NCBI GenBank assembly: GCA_017454005.1
Contig: JAFTDU010000022.1
Coordinates: forward strand, 1-56,612
DNA: 56,612 bases
Direction of reading: 5' to 3'
Source of the DNA: Desulfovibrionaceae bacterium
GTDB lineage: Bacteria; Desulfobacterota; Desulfovibrionia; Desulfovibrionales; Desulfovibrionaceae
The position numbers and the translations under genes are program-made. This document shows positions 1-8,080 of this stretch, in pieces; the stretch's first letter is position 1, and every line of letters starts with the position of its first letter. The notes below the pieces were generated by a model, which did no database searches, was not told where the DNA came from, and worked only from the letters and a program-made list of their open reading frames with translations.

Positions 1-750
1 GATGATTCTTGGAGCCAATTTTGCAAAATATGTAATAATAAAAAATATCTTGAAAATTAACTTATAGTATACTTACTGAATATCTATGATTATGAAAATT
101 GTATATAAACAATTTGAGATGCTGTAAATTTTGTGACTTAGAGTGTGCATTCTTTTTTCATTTAAACTTACTCGTGACTATACTACATCTAAAAGGATCA
201 ATCTTAACTTTATAGGCAAATATGTTCCTGATTATAATCAAACGAATTTTTAAGTGCTATGAAAGTACAAGGCAAGTTTAAAAATATGTTCGTTTTTTTA
301 ATCCATATGGCTCATAAAATAAGTCAATTTGTGGCTACAAAACACTTTCTTGGGTGCCGCATAAGAGCATCTAAAACAGATTAAAAGCTCTTCTATTGTT
401 GTAATTTTTTTTAAGCGCAAGTCAGAAAGGGTGCCACAAATCTTGAAGTGGATTGTACAAAAACTTTCTCGCCCCCTAACTTTTTCTCATCGGCAAATTT
501 CGCCAAGAGATTAATGGCGCGACAGTCAATTTTTTAGTTGTAAAAATTATTTACAGCTAGACCAAAGACTGTGTAATTTTTGGGCATGCGTGCTGTATCC
601 TTTGCATCTCAGGCAAAAAATGCATCCTTAAGCAGATTATTTGCAAATAGTATTCTTGAAAGAAAATCTAGACATAATCTAAATAAGAACTACAAAGCAA
701 AAATTGGCATATGTGCTGTAGATTGTGCGCTCTGTAATTTAGCTTAAGCC
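1..750. other. AT-rich stretch without an intact gene
   Basis: No convincing intact coding region is seen. The DNA is very AT-rich with many stop codons in all frames, apart from one short gene-like patch on the minus strand (411-587, listed separately). It lies downstream of the leftward secretion cluster, so it may hold the transcript end, but no clear stem with a T-run was recognised. Confidence 0.5.
411..587 (-). pseudogene. possible short gene remnant with an in-frame stop
   Basis: From an ATG at 587 the minus strand reads 17 codons, a TAA at 536-534, then 39 sense codons to a TAA at 413-411. The second part is richer in G+C than its surroundings and reads like protein, with a Lys/Glu-rich helix (core AINLLAKFADEKK). 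It faintly resembles the helix-strand end of a STAS domain, but it is too short to assign. It may be a decayed gene, or chance. Confidence 0.2.
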
Positions 751-1869
751 TTAATGAAAAATCTGCTTGACAATTAAGAGAAAGGATAAGGGCGGATTCC
801 AGCCCATCCTTGTGGCTGTAGTTAAATTAATAGCTAAATTGAGCGGGCGCACAAAGGTGCGGGCCAGCGTTTCTAGAGCATGATCTGCGTAGATATCGCG
901 CAAGAGGTGGGCTGTAAATTTGCCCTCCTCGCGACTGGTATCGGCAAAACCTACCAAGATGCCGCGTTCCACATCAACTGCGCCAATTTGGGTCATGGTT
1001 GGGATGCCAGCCCGAATTAGGGGCTTGAGCAACGCCTGCTGATTGGCATAGCCTAAAACATCAAAATCATAGGTAATATAGATGGCATCAACATTTTTCT
1101 TAATAAAGAGCTTATTGCAACTTTGGCGCCGTTCAAACATAGCTGAAATGGGGGCCGTATATGCGGCATCAGGACAGGTCACAATTTCTATATCTAGTTC
1201 GCCTGCCTTGGCTACAATGGCGTCATAGCCTGCCATACTGCGCCCTGTAGGCGTATTCTCAAAAGTGATGCCTAATCTTTTAAATTTAAAGATGTCATGA
1301 AAAATTTGCAGATGGCGTTGATATAAGCCTGGTTCAACGATGCAAATGATATTTTTTTTATTGTGTTTCGTGATATGGGAGATTATGCCAGCCCCTAAGG
1401 GGTCGCTTACATCACAAATAATAATCGGTATTTTTGTGTCAAGCTTTAAAACATCTTGGCCGGCCCATGTACCCATGGCAATCAGCACATCTATGTCCTG
1501 AGCTTGGTCTAAGCGCTCTTGGATCTGTCTGATGAGCCGACTGCGTTCTTGGCTATTCCAGTTGGCTGAATAATAGCCATCTACGGCGAGAGCGACTTGA
1601 CTTTTGTGCGAGTGGCGTTGGAGCTCATCCCACACCTGGGCATTAAAGGTGTTTTGGGGCCCAAAGAGCACTTGGTTTAGCGGCAAATCTAAGTTTAAGA
1701 GCTCCAGGTTGTTAAGCTCATAGATAATACCCACAAGGTTGCGTTGATACTCGCCAAGAGAACCGCCTTCCAAATAGGCAATGCGGATGGGTTTAGCATC
1801 AGCCACACAGGTTAACGCAAAGCAAAAAACCAAGAGAAGGCTAATTACAATACGCAAGAAATAATGCAT
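751..1869 (-). CDS. ABC transporter substrate-binding protein (PF04392 type), exported
   Basis: A 372-residue protein with a Sec signal peptide (hydrophobic residues 5-22, likely cleaved after about residue 25). The body matches the ABC_sub_bind family of periplasmic proteins with two Rossmann-like lobes: an IRIAYLEGG first strand, IDVLIAMGTWAG, PIIICDVSDPLGAG, then a second lobe with AIYITYDFDVLGY and VGFADTS. Family members bind small solutes, in some cases aromatic amino acids. No permease or ATPase gene is adjacent. It is the last gene of the leftward run sctQ-sctR-STAS-kinase-transglycosylase and starts 65 bp after the previous gene. The solute, and whether it serves transport or sensing, are unknown. 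Confidence 0.75.
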   Translation of the reverse strand: MHYFLRIVISLLLVFCFALTCVADAKPIRIAYLEGGSLGEYQRNLVGIIYELNNLELLNLDLPLNQVLFGPQNTFNAQVWDELQRHSHKSQVALAVDGYYSANWNSQERSRLIRQIQERLDQAQDIDVLIAMGTWAGQDVLKLDTKIPIIICDVSDPLGAGIISHITKHNKKNIICIVEPGLYQRHLQIFHDIFKFKRLGITFENTPTGRSMAGYDAIVAKAGELDIEIVTCPDAAYTAPISAMFERRQSCNKLFIKKNVDAIYITYDFDVLGYANQQALLKPLIRAGIPTMTQIGAVDVERGILVGFADTSREEGKFTAHLLRDIYADHALETLARTFVRPLNLAINLTTATRMGWNPPLSFLLIVKQIFH

Positions 1870-1934
1870 AGGGTTCTCATAAAAAGCGCAAGATGCTGCA
1901 ACTAATTTAATGCTAGTTTGGGCGCTTTTAGACT

Positions 1935-2828
1935 TTACGGTCTGCCCCAGAGCTCTAAAACCTTGCGCACATAATTAGTAGTTTCCTTGAAAGGCGGAAT
2001 GCCGCCATACTTTTTTACTGCGCCAACTCCTGCATTATAGGCAGCAAGTGCCAATTCAACAGAGTCATATTTGGCAAGGAGGGTGCGCAATAGAGCACAG
2101 CCAGCAAAGAGATTTGCCTCAAGATCAAAAGGATCTTTTAAGCCCAGCTCAGCTTGCGTTGCAGGCATAATTTGCATGATGCCTTGCGCCCCTTTGGGGG
2201 AGACAGCCTTGGGATCAAAGCCTGATTCTGTCTGAATGACTGCGGCAATAAACTTGGGATCTAAGCCAAAGCGCTGACTAGCTTTTATTATTAGGCGCTG
2301 CCACTCATCCCTGGTGAGACCTGCACGGGAGGATGGGAGATTAAGATCGCGTTCTTGAAAAGTTACAACAACTTTTGGCCGCACTAAAGCTTTAGCATGT
2401 TTTGAGAGGGCATAGATATCTGTAATGCCAATCTCACGCAGATAGGCTTCAGCCGAAAAAAGGGTTTTTGCTTGATTATGGTGGGTTAAGGCTGAGCGAG
2501 CTGTGGCAATCTGTTTTTCTTTTGATATTGAATAAGTGTGTGTTTTATTGTCGTGCGTCACTTGATAGAGTTTGGGTGCAATATATAGAAAGCTACTTGC
2601 ATGCCACAAGATTCTTGGTCCATATTTATCGCCACCATATTGATCATCGAGATCATCTGGCGGGACCAGAGGTGGCACTTTTAAGTTGGTAAAGTCAAGT
2701 TTGCCTATAGCAATGGCAAGCTCTGCTATAGTTTTATGCACCGATGGCAAAGCTTCTTTAGGCTTTTTGCTACTACAACCACACACTATGCAGGCAAGAA
2801 GACTGATACATGCAATTAGTTTTCGCAC
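1935..2828 (-). CDS. lytic transglycosylase (SLT/GH23 domain) lipoprotein, T3SS-associated
   Basis: 297 residues. The N-terminus is a lipoprotein signal with Cys at residue 16 or 18 (CIVCGC). The C-terminal 130 residues are an SLT goose-lysozyme-like domain: catalytic Glu in the AVIQTESGF motif, then GAQGIMQIMPATQ and LALAAYNAGVGAV. It should cleave peptidoglycan glycosidic bonds from the periplasmic side. T3SS clusters commonly include such an enzyme to open the wall for the needle complex. Its start overlaps the end of the upstream kinase gene by 13 bp, which suggests translational coupling. The middle region (about residues 30-160) is not recognised. Confidence 0.85.
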   Translation of the reverse strand: MRKLIACISLLACIVCGCSSKKPKEALPSVHKTIAELAIAIGKLDFTNLKVPPLVPPDDLDDQYGGDKYGPRILWHASSFLYIAPKLYQVTHDNKTHTYSISKEKQIATARSALTHHNQAKTLFSAEAYLREIGITDIYALSKHAKALVRPKVVVTFQERDLNLPSSRAGLTRDEWQRLIIKASQRFGLDPKFIAAVIQTESGFDPKAVSPKGAQGIMQIMPATQAELGLKDPFDLEANLFAGCALLRTLLAKYDSVELALAAYNAGVGAVKKYGGIPPFKETTNYVRKVLELWGRP

Positions 2829-3265
2829 GTAGGATCAACGAGTTTAAAATAGAGTTCTACCGTATTGGTACCGTCTGCCTCACTGTACACATAGTGATTG
2901 GAAACATTTTTTACAATGTGTACACCTAAGCCGCCGATCTCACGCTCTTCAACATTTAAAGATGTATCCGGAGTCCTTGTCAGCTCAAAGGGGTCAAAGG
3001 GCACCCCACGATCTTTAACCCACACACAAAATTGTTTTACGCCATCCATGTTGACATAGCGACAGCCTAAGAGAATGTTCTTGTGCTCTTTAGGAGATTC
3101 TGAGGCGTCGGGAAAAGCGTAATTCACCACATTAATTAAGAGCTCTTCGACAGCCAACTCAACATAACTACTAATATGGGCATTGTCTTCGCCGATTTGC
3201 CTACGCAAGAAATCCATCGCCTCATTAATACAATCAATTTTTGCGGGGAGGATAATTTCAGGCAT
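2816..3265 (-). CDS. RsbW-like anti-sigma factor / serine protein kinase
   Basis: 149 residues of the HATPase_c_2 (GHKL) fold. The N box is VELAVEELLINVVNYAF (about residues 37-53), followed by VKDRGVPFDPF (G1 box) and GGLGVHIVKNV (G2 box). Family members phosphorylate a STAS partner and may bind a sigma factor. The STAS partner is encoded 9 bp upstream. In Bordetella the BtrV/BtrW pair of the same kinds of proteins controls T3SS activity, so a similar role is inferred. No PP2C phosphatase that would complete the switch is seen in the window. Confidence 0.85.
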   Translation of the reverse strand: MPEIILPAKIDCINEAMDFLRRQIGEDNAHISSYVELAVEELLINVVNYAFPDASESPKEHKNILLGCRYVNMDGVKQFCVWVKDRGVPFDPFELTRTPDTSLNVEEREIGGLGVHIVKNVSNHYVYSEADGTNTVELYFKLVDPTCEN

Positions 3266-3274
3266 GGCGTTCTC

Positions 3275-3613
3275 CTAGGCTTTAAGGGCCGCTAAGCCCG
3301 CCTCGCGGTCAGCACACACCTGCAGCATGCGATCAAAACCTGAGATGCGAAAGACTTCTGCAACCATAGGTTGCAGGCTGCAAAAACACAGGTGCCCTTG
3401 CACGGCTTTGGTTTTTTTGGCAAGGCCCAAGAGACTGCGCAAACCTGCCGAACTCATATAAACTAGATCCTGAAAGTCTACCAAGATGTCTTTAAAGCCT
3501 TCAGTCAAGACACTCTGCGCCGTGCTATCAAAACTGACAACTGTTGTGGCATCCATGCGACCTTTGGGTGTCAAAATTACATAGTCGGCATCTTTGGTGA
3601 TAGTAATTTCCAT
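3275..3613 (-). CDS. STAS-domain anti-sigma factor antagonist
   Basis: A 112-residue single STAS domain. The helix after strand 3 carries YMSSAGLRSLLG, in which Ser55 aligns with the phospho-acceptor Ser58 of Bacillus SpoIIAA. The usual GRMDATT turn is at residues 18-24. It is predicted to bind the RsbW-like kinase encoded immediately downstream and to be inactivated by phosphorylation. It begins 12 bp after sctR, so its expression should track that of the export apparatus. By analogy with BtrV of Bordetella it may set T3SS expression or secretion activity (inference). Confidence 0.88.
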   Translation of the reverse strand: MEITITKDADYVILTPKGRMDATTVVSFDSTAQSVLTEGFKDILVDFQDLVYMSSAGLRSLLGLAKKTKAVQGHLCFCSLQPMVAEVFRISGFDRMLQVCADREAGLAALKA

Positions 3614-3625
3614 GCGGGCCTCATT

Positions 3626-4282
3626 TTAATGATAGCTTAAGAGCAGACCTTGACTAATTTTGAGCCAACCGTCTAAGGTAACAAAGAGTAAGAGTTTGAA
3701 CGGTAAGGAAATGGTCATGGGAGAGACCATCATCATGCCCATCGCAAGTAAAATGTTCGAAATAATTAGATCAATGGCCACAAACGGTAAATAGAGTAAA
3801 AAACCCATTTGAAAGGCATGGGTTAGTTCTGTAATTGTAAACGCAGGAATTGTAATTAAGAGATTCTCTTTAGAAATCTCTTGTTGCATTTTCTCTGGCC
3901 ACACCCGTTTGGCCGTACCCAAAAAGGCGTTTAAAATAACCGGCGACGTATTATCATGCAAAAATTTGCGAATTGGAGGTGAACATCTATTAATAGCTGC
4001 CACGACCTGTTCAGGGCGCTCGAAGTTGAGCTGCAATTCCCGTTCGACATGCTTAAGGGTGTCGGTAAAGGTTGGCGCCATGATGAAGATGGTTAAGATA
4101 ATAGCCAAACCATTCATGACCATGGCCGGCGGAATTTGCTGCACACCTAAAGCATTGCGGATGAGACTTGTGACCACCACAATTTTTACATAAGAGGTCA
4201 CAAGCATCAAGATAAAGGGTGCTAGCCCCAAGAGGGCCAAGCCCACAATCAGATAAACAGGATTAAGCCCACCGTAACCCAT
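3626..4282 (-). CDS. sctR: T3SS export apparatus protein SctR (YscR/FliP family)
   Basis: 218 residues, the usual length for SctR. Family signatures are visible: LVTSYVKIVVVTSLIRNALGVQQIPPA near the N-terminus and a C-terminal half with LLAMGMMMVSPMTISLPFKLLLF. Four hydrophobic segments fit an inner-membrane protein of the SctRST export gate. It lacks the cleaved signal peptide of the flagellar FliP encoded at 52194-52961. The start codon overlaps the sctQ stop (TAATG), giving translational coupling. The usual partners SctS, SctT and SctV are about 12 kb away in the same cluster. Confidence 0.95.
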   Translation of the reverse strand: MGYGGLNPVYLIVGLALLGLAPFILMLVTSYVKIVVVTSLIRNALGVQQIPPAMVMNGLAIILTIFIMAPTFTDTLKHVERELQLNFERPEQVVAAINRCSPPIRKFLHDNTSPVILNAFLGTAKRVWPEKMQQEISKENLLITIPAFTITELTHAFQMGFLLYLPFVAIDLIISNILLAMGMMMVSPMTISLPFKLLLFVTLDGWLKISQGLLLSYH

Positions 4283-4584
4283 TAGTCGGCACTCGTTATG
4301 TCTGCTGCAAGCTGTTGAACTTGCGTTAACTGCACCCCTAAAGTGCCCCCTACATCTACTAAACGTCCTTCGGCTAACTTTTGCCCACCTACCATAACAT
4401 GAATGGGCAACTGTTGAATATCAGCAGCTAAACTAAAGGTTGTACCGGCAGTTAATTTGATACAATCCCCAAGTTTTAAGCGGATACTTGGCAAGGTAAA
4501 GGCCACATCCAGCTCAATGTCTTGCGTTTGGTCTGGGCTAATCAACGGTGTTTGCGCTGATGCCTCCTGGATATCGTCTGACAT
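4282..4584 (-). CDS. internally initiated C-terminal product of sctQ (SctQ-C)
   Basis: Inside sctQ and in frame, an ATG at 4584-4582 is preceded by AGGAGGTcatact, a near-consensus Shine-Dalgarno sequence with 7-nt spacing. Translation from it gives 100 residues beginning MSDDIQEAS and containing just the SpoA domain. Several T3SSs need such an SctQ-C, which dimerises and joins full-length SctQ. The motif is seen in the sequence; the product is inferred. Confidence 0.65.
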   Translation of the reverse strand: MSDDIQEASAQTPLISPDQTQDIELDVAFTLPSIRLKLGDCIKLTAGTTFSLAADIQQLPIHVMVGGQKLAEGRLVDVGGTLGVQLTQVQQLAADITSAD

Positions 4585-5376
4585 AGTATGACCTCCTGCA
4601 GACAATGAAGCTTGGGCCTGTACCTCTAATATATTGCCATTAATTATACAGGTAAAGGCTAGGTTGGCACCTATGAGTAAGCAGGTTTTGGGGGAGAGTT
4701 GGGCATTTAGGAGAATGTCACCACATCTAAGACTATAGAGCTCTTGAGTTAAGAGCCGCATACTCCCAAGGCAAGGTGTCAGCACAAGCTCACTTTTAAG
4801 CAAAGTTTGCATTAAATAAGCGGCGGGTTTTTTGGGCGGGATGGCCAAAAGCGCCTGCAGCATGGGCTCTAAGGTAGCTTGATCCTGCCAGGCTAAACTT
4901 ACCTGCGTACAAATTGGGCCGCGAGCTTGACCATGGAGGAGAAAATGGGCCTCCTCTTGGAACATTGATGTGCTGCTCTGCCTGGGTTTCATGGTAAAAA
5001 AACCAGGAATTTGCGTATGTTTAGATAAGAGATCTAGCAAAGGTAAAAAGAGGCGTTCAAGAGTTGCCCGGATCAAGGGTTCTGGGAGAGATGCAAAGCT
5101 ATTTTCTTCATCTGTATCAAGATAGTCTGCAAATTCTGGGCGCAAGGCCAAGAGATCCAGATTGCCCAAAGATAGCCGCCACAAGCCATTCATATTAATA
5201 TATAAGACAAAAGCTGCGTTTTGTAAGGGCACAAAGGTGTGACTAAGACTTAACGCTGGGGCTAGCTCTTCGCCTGTATCCACACTAAACTCTAGAGGTA
5301 AGAGCCGGCTTAAGAGGGCATTGATAAAACGTGTGGTGTTGGGTGCTTGGCGGAGGGCTTGAACAACCTGACTCAT
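4282..5376 (-). CDS. sctQ: T3SS cytoplasmic ring (sorting platform) protein SctQ
   Basis: 364 residues. The C-terminal 75 residues form a SpoA (FliN/YscQ) domain: LPSIRLKLGDCIKL, then a second half with PIHVMVGGQKLAEGRLVDV. The N-terminal part is divergent, as is typical. SctQ forms the pods that link the ATPase complex to the membrane rings. A strong internal ribosome-binding site (AGGAGG, 7 nt before an ATG at 4584) should yield a separate C-terminal product, as known for Yersinia YscQ and Salmonella SpaO. Acidic and Gln-rich residues separate the two parts. It is followed directly by sctR. Confidence 0.85.
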   Translation of the reverse strand: MSQVVQALRQAPNTTRFINALLSRLLPLEFSVDTGEELAPALSLSHTFVPLQNAAFVLYINMNGLWRLSLGNLDLLALRPEFADYLDTDEENSFASLPEPLIRATLERLFLPLLDLLSKHTQIPGFFTMKPRQSSTSMFQEEAHFLLHGQARGPICTQVSLAWQDQATLEPMLQALLAIPPKKPAAYLMQTLLKSELVLTPCLGSMRLLTQELYSLRCGDILLNAQLSPKTCLLIGANLAFTCIINGNILEVQAQASLSAGGHTMSDDIQEASAQTPLISPDQTQDIELDVAFTLPSIRLKLGDCIKLTAGTTFSLAADIQQLPIHVMVGGQKLAEGRLVDVGGTLGVQLTQVQQLAADITSAD

Positions 5377-5709
5377 AAGATTACCACGTGCTCCCTGCTT
5401 TTAAGAGCTGGCTGATTAAGCGTACAACATTATTTGGTAACTTTAACAAAAATCTAAAGTATAAAAATTTTAAAGATAAATGGATGTGCAATAAGCAGTT
5501 AAAGCTAACAGTAGTGTCTTCGTGACCTACTGTTAGCTATTTTTTTATTATATGGGTAAGCTCTATACTAGAGTTTTTATCTGGAATATAGAAGATAGCT
5601 TAAGAGTATTAAAGTAAATTGAATAAAGGCTTAAGAAGAGAGCTTTTACATGCGACTTACAATTCATCCGATAAATTGCTTGCTCTTTGCTGCATGCTCA
5701 TAGCTCTTT
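5377..5709. other. intergenic gap between sctP and sctQ
   Basis: About 330 bp of AT-rich DNA with no credible gene. It contains a perfect 12-bp inverted repeat (5503-5538, listed separately). On the minus strand a promoter for sctQ-sctR could lie here, but no clear -35/-10 pair was recognised. Confidence 0.4.
5503..5538 (+). terminator. 12-bp inverted repeat followed by a T-run (terminator-like)
   Basis: AGCTAACAGTAG at 5503-5514 pairs perfectly with CTACTGTTAGCT at 5527-5538 around a 12-nt loop. On the plus strand it is followed by ATTTTTTTATT, the form of an intrinsic terminator. No plus-strand gene leads into it. On the minus strand it would lie in the sctP-sctQ gap with only a weak T-run. 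Confidence 0.5.
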
Positions 5710-7164
5710 TTACGCGTTTTCAGTCAATAAGTCGAGACCGCGAGAGCGCTGTTGCATATTATCTTCTTGCTCTTGGCCTGTTGAAGAATCAATGGTTAAT
5801 TGTACCTGGGTGCCGTTCTTTTCCAAGTTTCTTAAGAGCTCATCACGGCCTTGGACAGCCGTTTGAAAGGCTGTGTCATTGGCACACAAAAGCTTTACAT
5901 GCAAATGGCCATCACTGGTGCGAGTTATGCTAAGCTCGCCACCTTTCAGTACACCATCGCCAAGTGTTAAGCGAATTTCTTGGCCCCCTGCAGTGGGTTC
6001 AGCCACTAAAATGCGACTTACAAGCTTATCAACTAGAGCTTGTACTTGCGTATTTTGCGCTACGGGCGCTTGTGGCGTTTCTTTGGTGCGGTTAGCAAAG
6101 AGACTTTCTAAGAGACTTGTAGCTGAGGGCATTACCATTTCGCCGCGCTCAAGAGGATTTTTGGGCTCTTGAGTGGTGAGATACACATCTTTGGCAGCCA
6201 TAGAAGCTTCGCTCTTACTTTGCCCATTATGCATGGAGGTTGGCTTAGATCTATCATTGATAGTCTCAGGATTGGCCTGCCCAGTTTTAATTTGCGGGTC
6301 TAAGCCATCTTTAGAGTTAGGTAAATCTTGCCTAGGGGTCAATGGTGCCCCCTCAAAGAAAGACGTTCCTTGGCTTATTGGCTGCTCGACCTGCTGCTTA
6401 TAGCCATGACTTTTGCCAAGAGCCATAAAGTGTTCTGCAGCAGTATTTTCTGGCTCAACAGTCACAGTTGAGGCTGCAAAACTTACATCATGAATATTTG
6501 CGCTGGGGTTGCTGGCAGCCACATTTGGCCGAAATTGCTCCCCTGGATCTGCAAAACTTGCGCCATTATTGCCAGAGGATGCGTTAGGGTTAAGTGGCTC
6601 AAAAGTAGCGCCATTATTATTAGAATTTGCAGCTACCTTGAAAGAGGAAGAGTCGTTAGCCACACTTGCCTGCAGATCTTTCGTGCCACTTATATGATCA
6701 GCATCATGCGGAGCTTTACTTAAAGAGCACATGCCGTCACTGCAACTAGCTGAATTTGCGCTCTGCCTTAAATTTTTAGGAGCAAAATCATTTTCAGCAA
6801 ATAAGTCATCAATATTTTGTGCAGGCGCGTCAATGTTCGCTTTACTTAAAGAGCACATGCCATCACTGCAGCTAGATGAATTTGAGCTCTGCCCTAAATT
6901 TTTAGGTGTAACATCATTTTTAGTAAATAAGTCATGAATATTTTGTGCAGGCTCGTGAGTTGTTGCTTTATTTAAAGAACACATGCCGTCACTGCAGCTA
7001 GCTTGAGGCACACTTTTGCTTACATTTTGGGTGCTGACATCATCTTGCGCAAATAATTCTTTAAATAAATTGACATCAGCTTCCTGGGGTTGCCTTTTGC
7101 TCAAAGAACACATCCCTTCACTGCAGGAGCTAGTTTTATCTAGTACTTGCGCTTCAATCTTCAT
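5710..7164 (-). CDS. sctP: SctP-like T3SS needle-length/substrate-switch protein with Cys-pair repeats
   Basis: 484 residues at the sctP position, between sctO and sctQ. The last 100 residues (about 380-480) resemble the HpaP/SctP and FliK C-terminal domain that docks on SctU: EIRLTLGDGVLKGGELSITR and HVKLLCAND. The middle is low-complexity (Asn, Ser, Ala, Gln), as in ruler proteins. The first 150 residues hold four repeats of about 42 residues, each with CS(D/E)GMCSL; the Cys pairs are at 14/19, 57/62, 99/104 and 141/146, with a linker of LF..(D/N)D and KN..QS type. I know of no such repeats in SctP proteins. AAAGGA precedes the start. Confidence 0.7.
   Translation of the reverse strand: MKIEAQVLDKTSSCSEGMCSLSKRQPQEADVNLFKELFAQDDVSTQNVSKSVPQASCSDGMCSLNKATTHEPAQNIHDLFTKNDVTPKNLGQSSNSSSCSDGMCSLSKANIDAPAQNIDDLFAENDFAPKNLRQSANSASCSDGMCSLSKAPHDADHISGTKDLQASVANDSSSFKVAANSNNNGATFEPLNPNASSGNNGASFADPGEQFRPNVAASNPSANIHDVSFAASTVTVEPENTAAEHFMALGKSHGYKQQVEQPISQGTSFFEGAPLTPRQDLPNSKDGLDPQIKTGQANPETINDRSKPTSMHNGQSKSEASMAAKDVYLTTQEPKNPLERGEMVMPSATSLLESLFANRTKETPQAPVAQNTQVQALVDKLVSRILVAEPTAGGQEIRLTLGDGVLKGGELSITRTSDGHLHVKLLCANDTAFQTAVQGRDELLRNLEKNGTQVQLTIDSSTGQEQEDNMQQRSRGLDLLTENA
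6715..7134 (-). repeat. four tandem repeats of about 126 bp encoding Cys-pair units
   Basis: The 5-prime part of sctP consists of four in-frame units spaced 43, 42 and 42 codons apart. On the plus strand each shows a close variant of AAAGAGCACATGCCGTCACT. Units 2 to 4 also share the stretch coding for the AQNI-DLF and KNL-QS linker. Array length could vary between strains by slippage or recombination. Confidence 0.85.
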
Positions 7165-7217
7165 AATACTTGAATCCTTTGAGCTTAGTTTCAGTATTAG
7201 TGAGACTAGATCTAGAC

Positions 7218-7703
7218 TTAAGACTCATCACTTTCAAAAGTGGGGCTACGCGCTTCTTCCATCTCTAGATCACTTAAACGTTCTTGTTCGCGATTTTGGG
7301 CCGCTTGCCAGATATCACGGTGTTCTTCGAGTTTTAAGCAGGCCCGCCGCGCCAAGATGACCTCTTTACGGGCTTTTTCTACCTGTTCTTGGGCTTGGTT
7401 GACTGTTTTTTCGGCCTCATGCACTACACCTTGCAAGCGTAATTCTTCCTGGGCCAATTGCCCCAATTCTTCACGAAATTTGGCTAATTTTTCTTGGGAA
7501 ATTTGCTGACCTAAGATTTGAGCATAGCGGCGTTCTTCTTCACTGGGGCGCCAAATTTGGTACTCTTTTAAGGCATCTTTGGCCTGTTGCAATTGGTCTT
7601 GAGTTTTTTGTAAATGCCTTTCAGCTGTTTGTACGTCGCGCTTTGCTTGTTCTTCATGCAAATAGCGTACACGCAACATGGGGGCTAGGGGATAGTTGGC
7701 CAT
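7218..7703 (-). CDS. sctO: T3SS central stalk protein SctO (YscO-like)
   Basis: 161 residues, almost wholly helical. Two long coiled-coil arms (about residues 15-75 and 80-145) are rich in Glu, Lys, Gln and Arg, the FliJ/YscO shape. It starts with LAPMLRVRYLHEEQA, similar to the N-terminus of YscO proteins. SctO sits in the ATPase ring, contacts SctV and escorts chaperones. Its place between sctN and sctP is canonical. The Shine-Dalgarno sequence is weak, and a 377-bp AT-rich gap separates it from sctN. Confidence 0.8.
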   Translation of the reverse strand: MANYPLAPMLRVRYLHEEQAKRDVQTAERHLQKTQDQLQQAKDALKEYQIWRPSEEERRYAQILGQQISQEKLAKFREELGQLAQEELRLQGVVHEAEKTVNQAQEQVEKARKEVILARRACLKLEEHRDIWQAAQNREQERLSDLEMEEARSPTFESDES

Positions 7704-8080
7704 GAGTGTTGGTGCAAGAAATGAGACCTACAAAAGAGGCCGTTATCGTCATAATTGCTGCGACAAATGCAGACTTTTTTGCGGAAGTATAAACTTAGAA
7801 AAAACTAAGCTAAAATATAGAGATTATCTAAATTATGTGTATGTTGTAATACACAACGTTAGTACTTATTATCTAAGTAAATTATGTGTGTACTGTGTAT
7901 ATTTTAAACTTCTCGGTAGCAAAGATATTGGTGCTTTTAAAAGCGAGAAAATTTATGCAACATCTGAATAGTTTAAAGCGTTTAAGTTTGCTCAAAGCTT
8001 TGCGTAAAAATCTGCACAATGTTCTTTAAGCTGCGTAATTTATGTGTGGCTATACTTGTCTTATGTCTATTTAGCATAAG
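7704..8080. other. AT-rich gap between sctN and sctO
   Basis: About 377 bp. A plus-strand open frame exists here but has Tyr/Cys-rich non-protein-like composition and is not accepted. The gap is unusual because sctN and sctO are normally adjacent. It may contain a promoter for sctO-sctP on the minus strand, though no clear boxes were identified. Confidence 0.4.

Noticed and set aside
7696..7971. Plus-strand frame of 91 codons in the sctN-sctO gap
   Set aside because: Composition is Tyr/Cys/Lys-rich from AT-rich DNA, there is no ribosome-binding site, and the start lies inside sctO.
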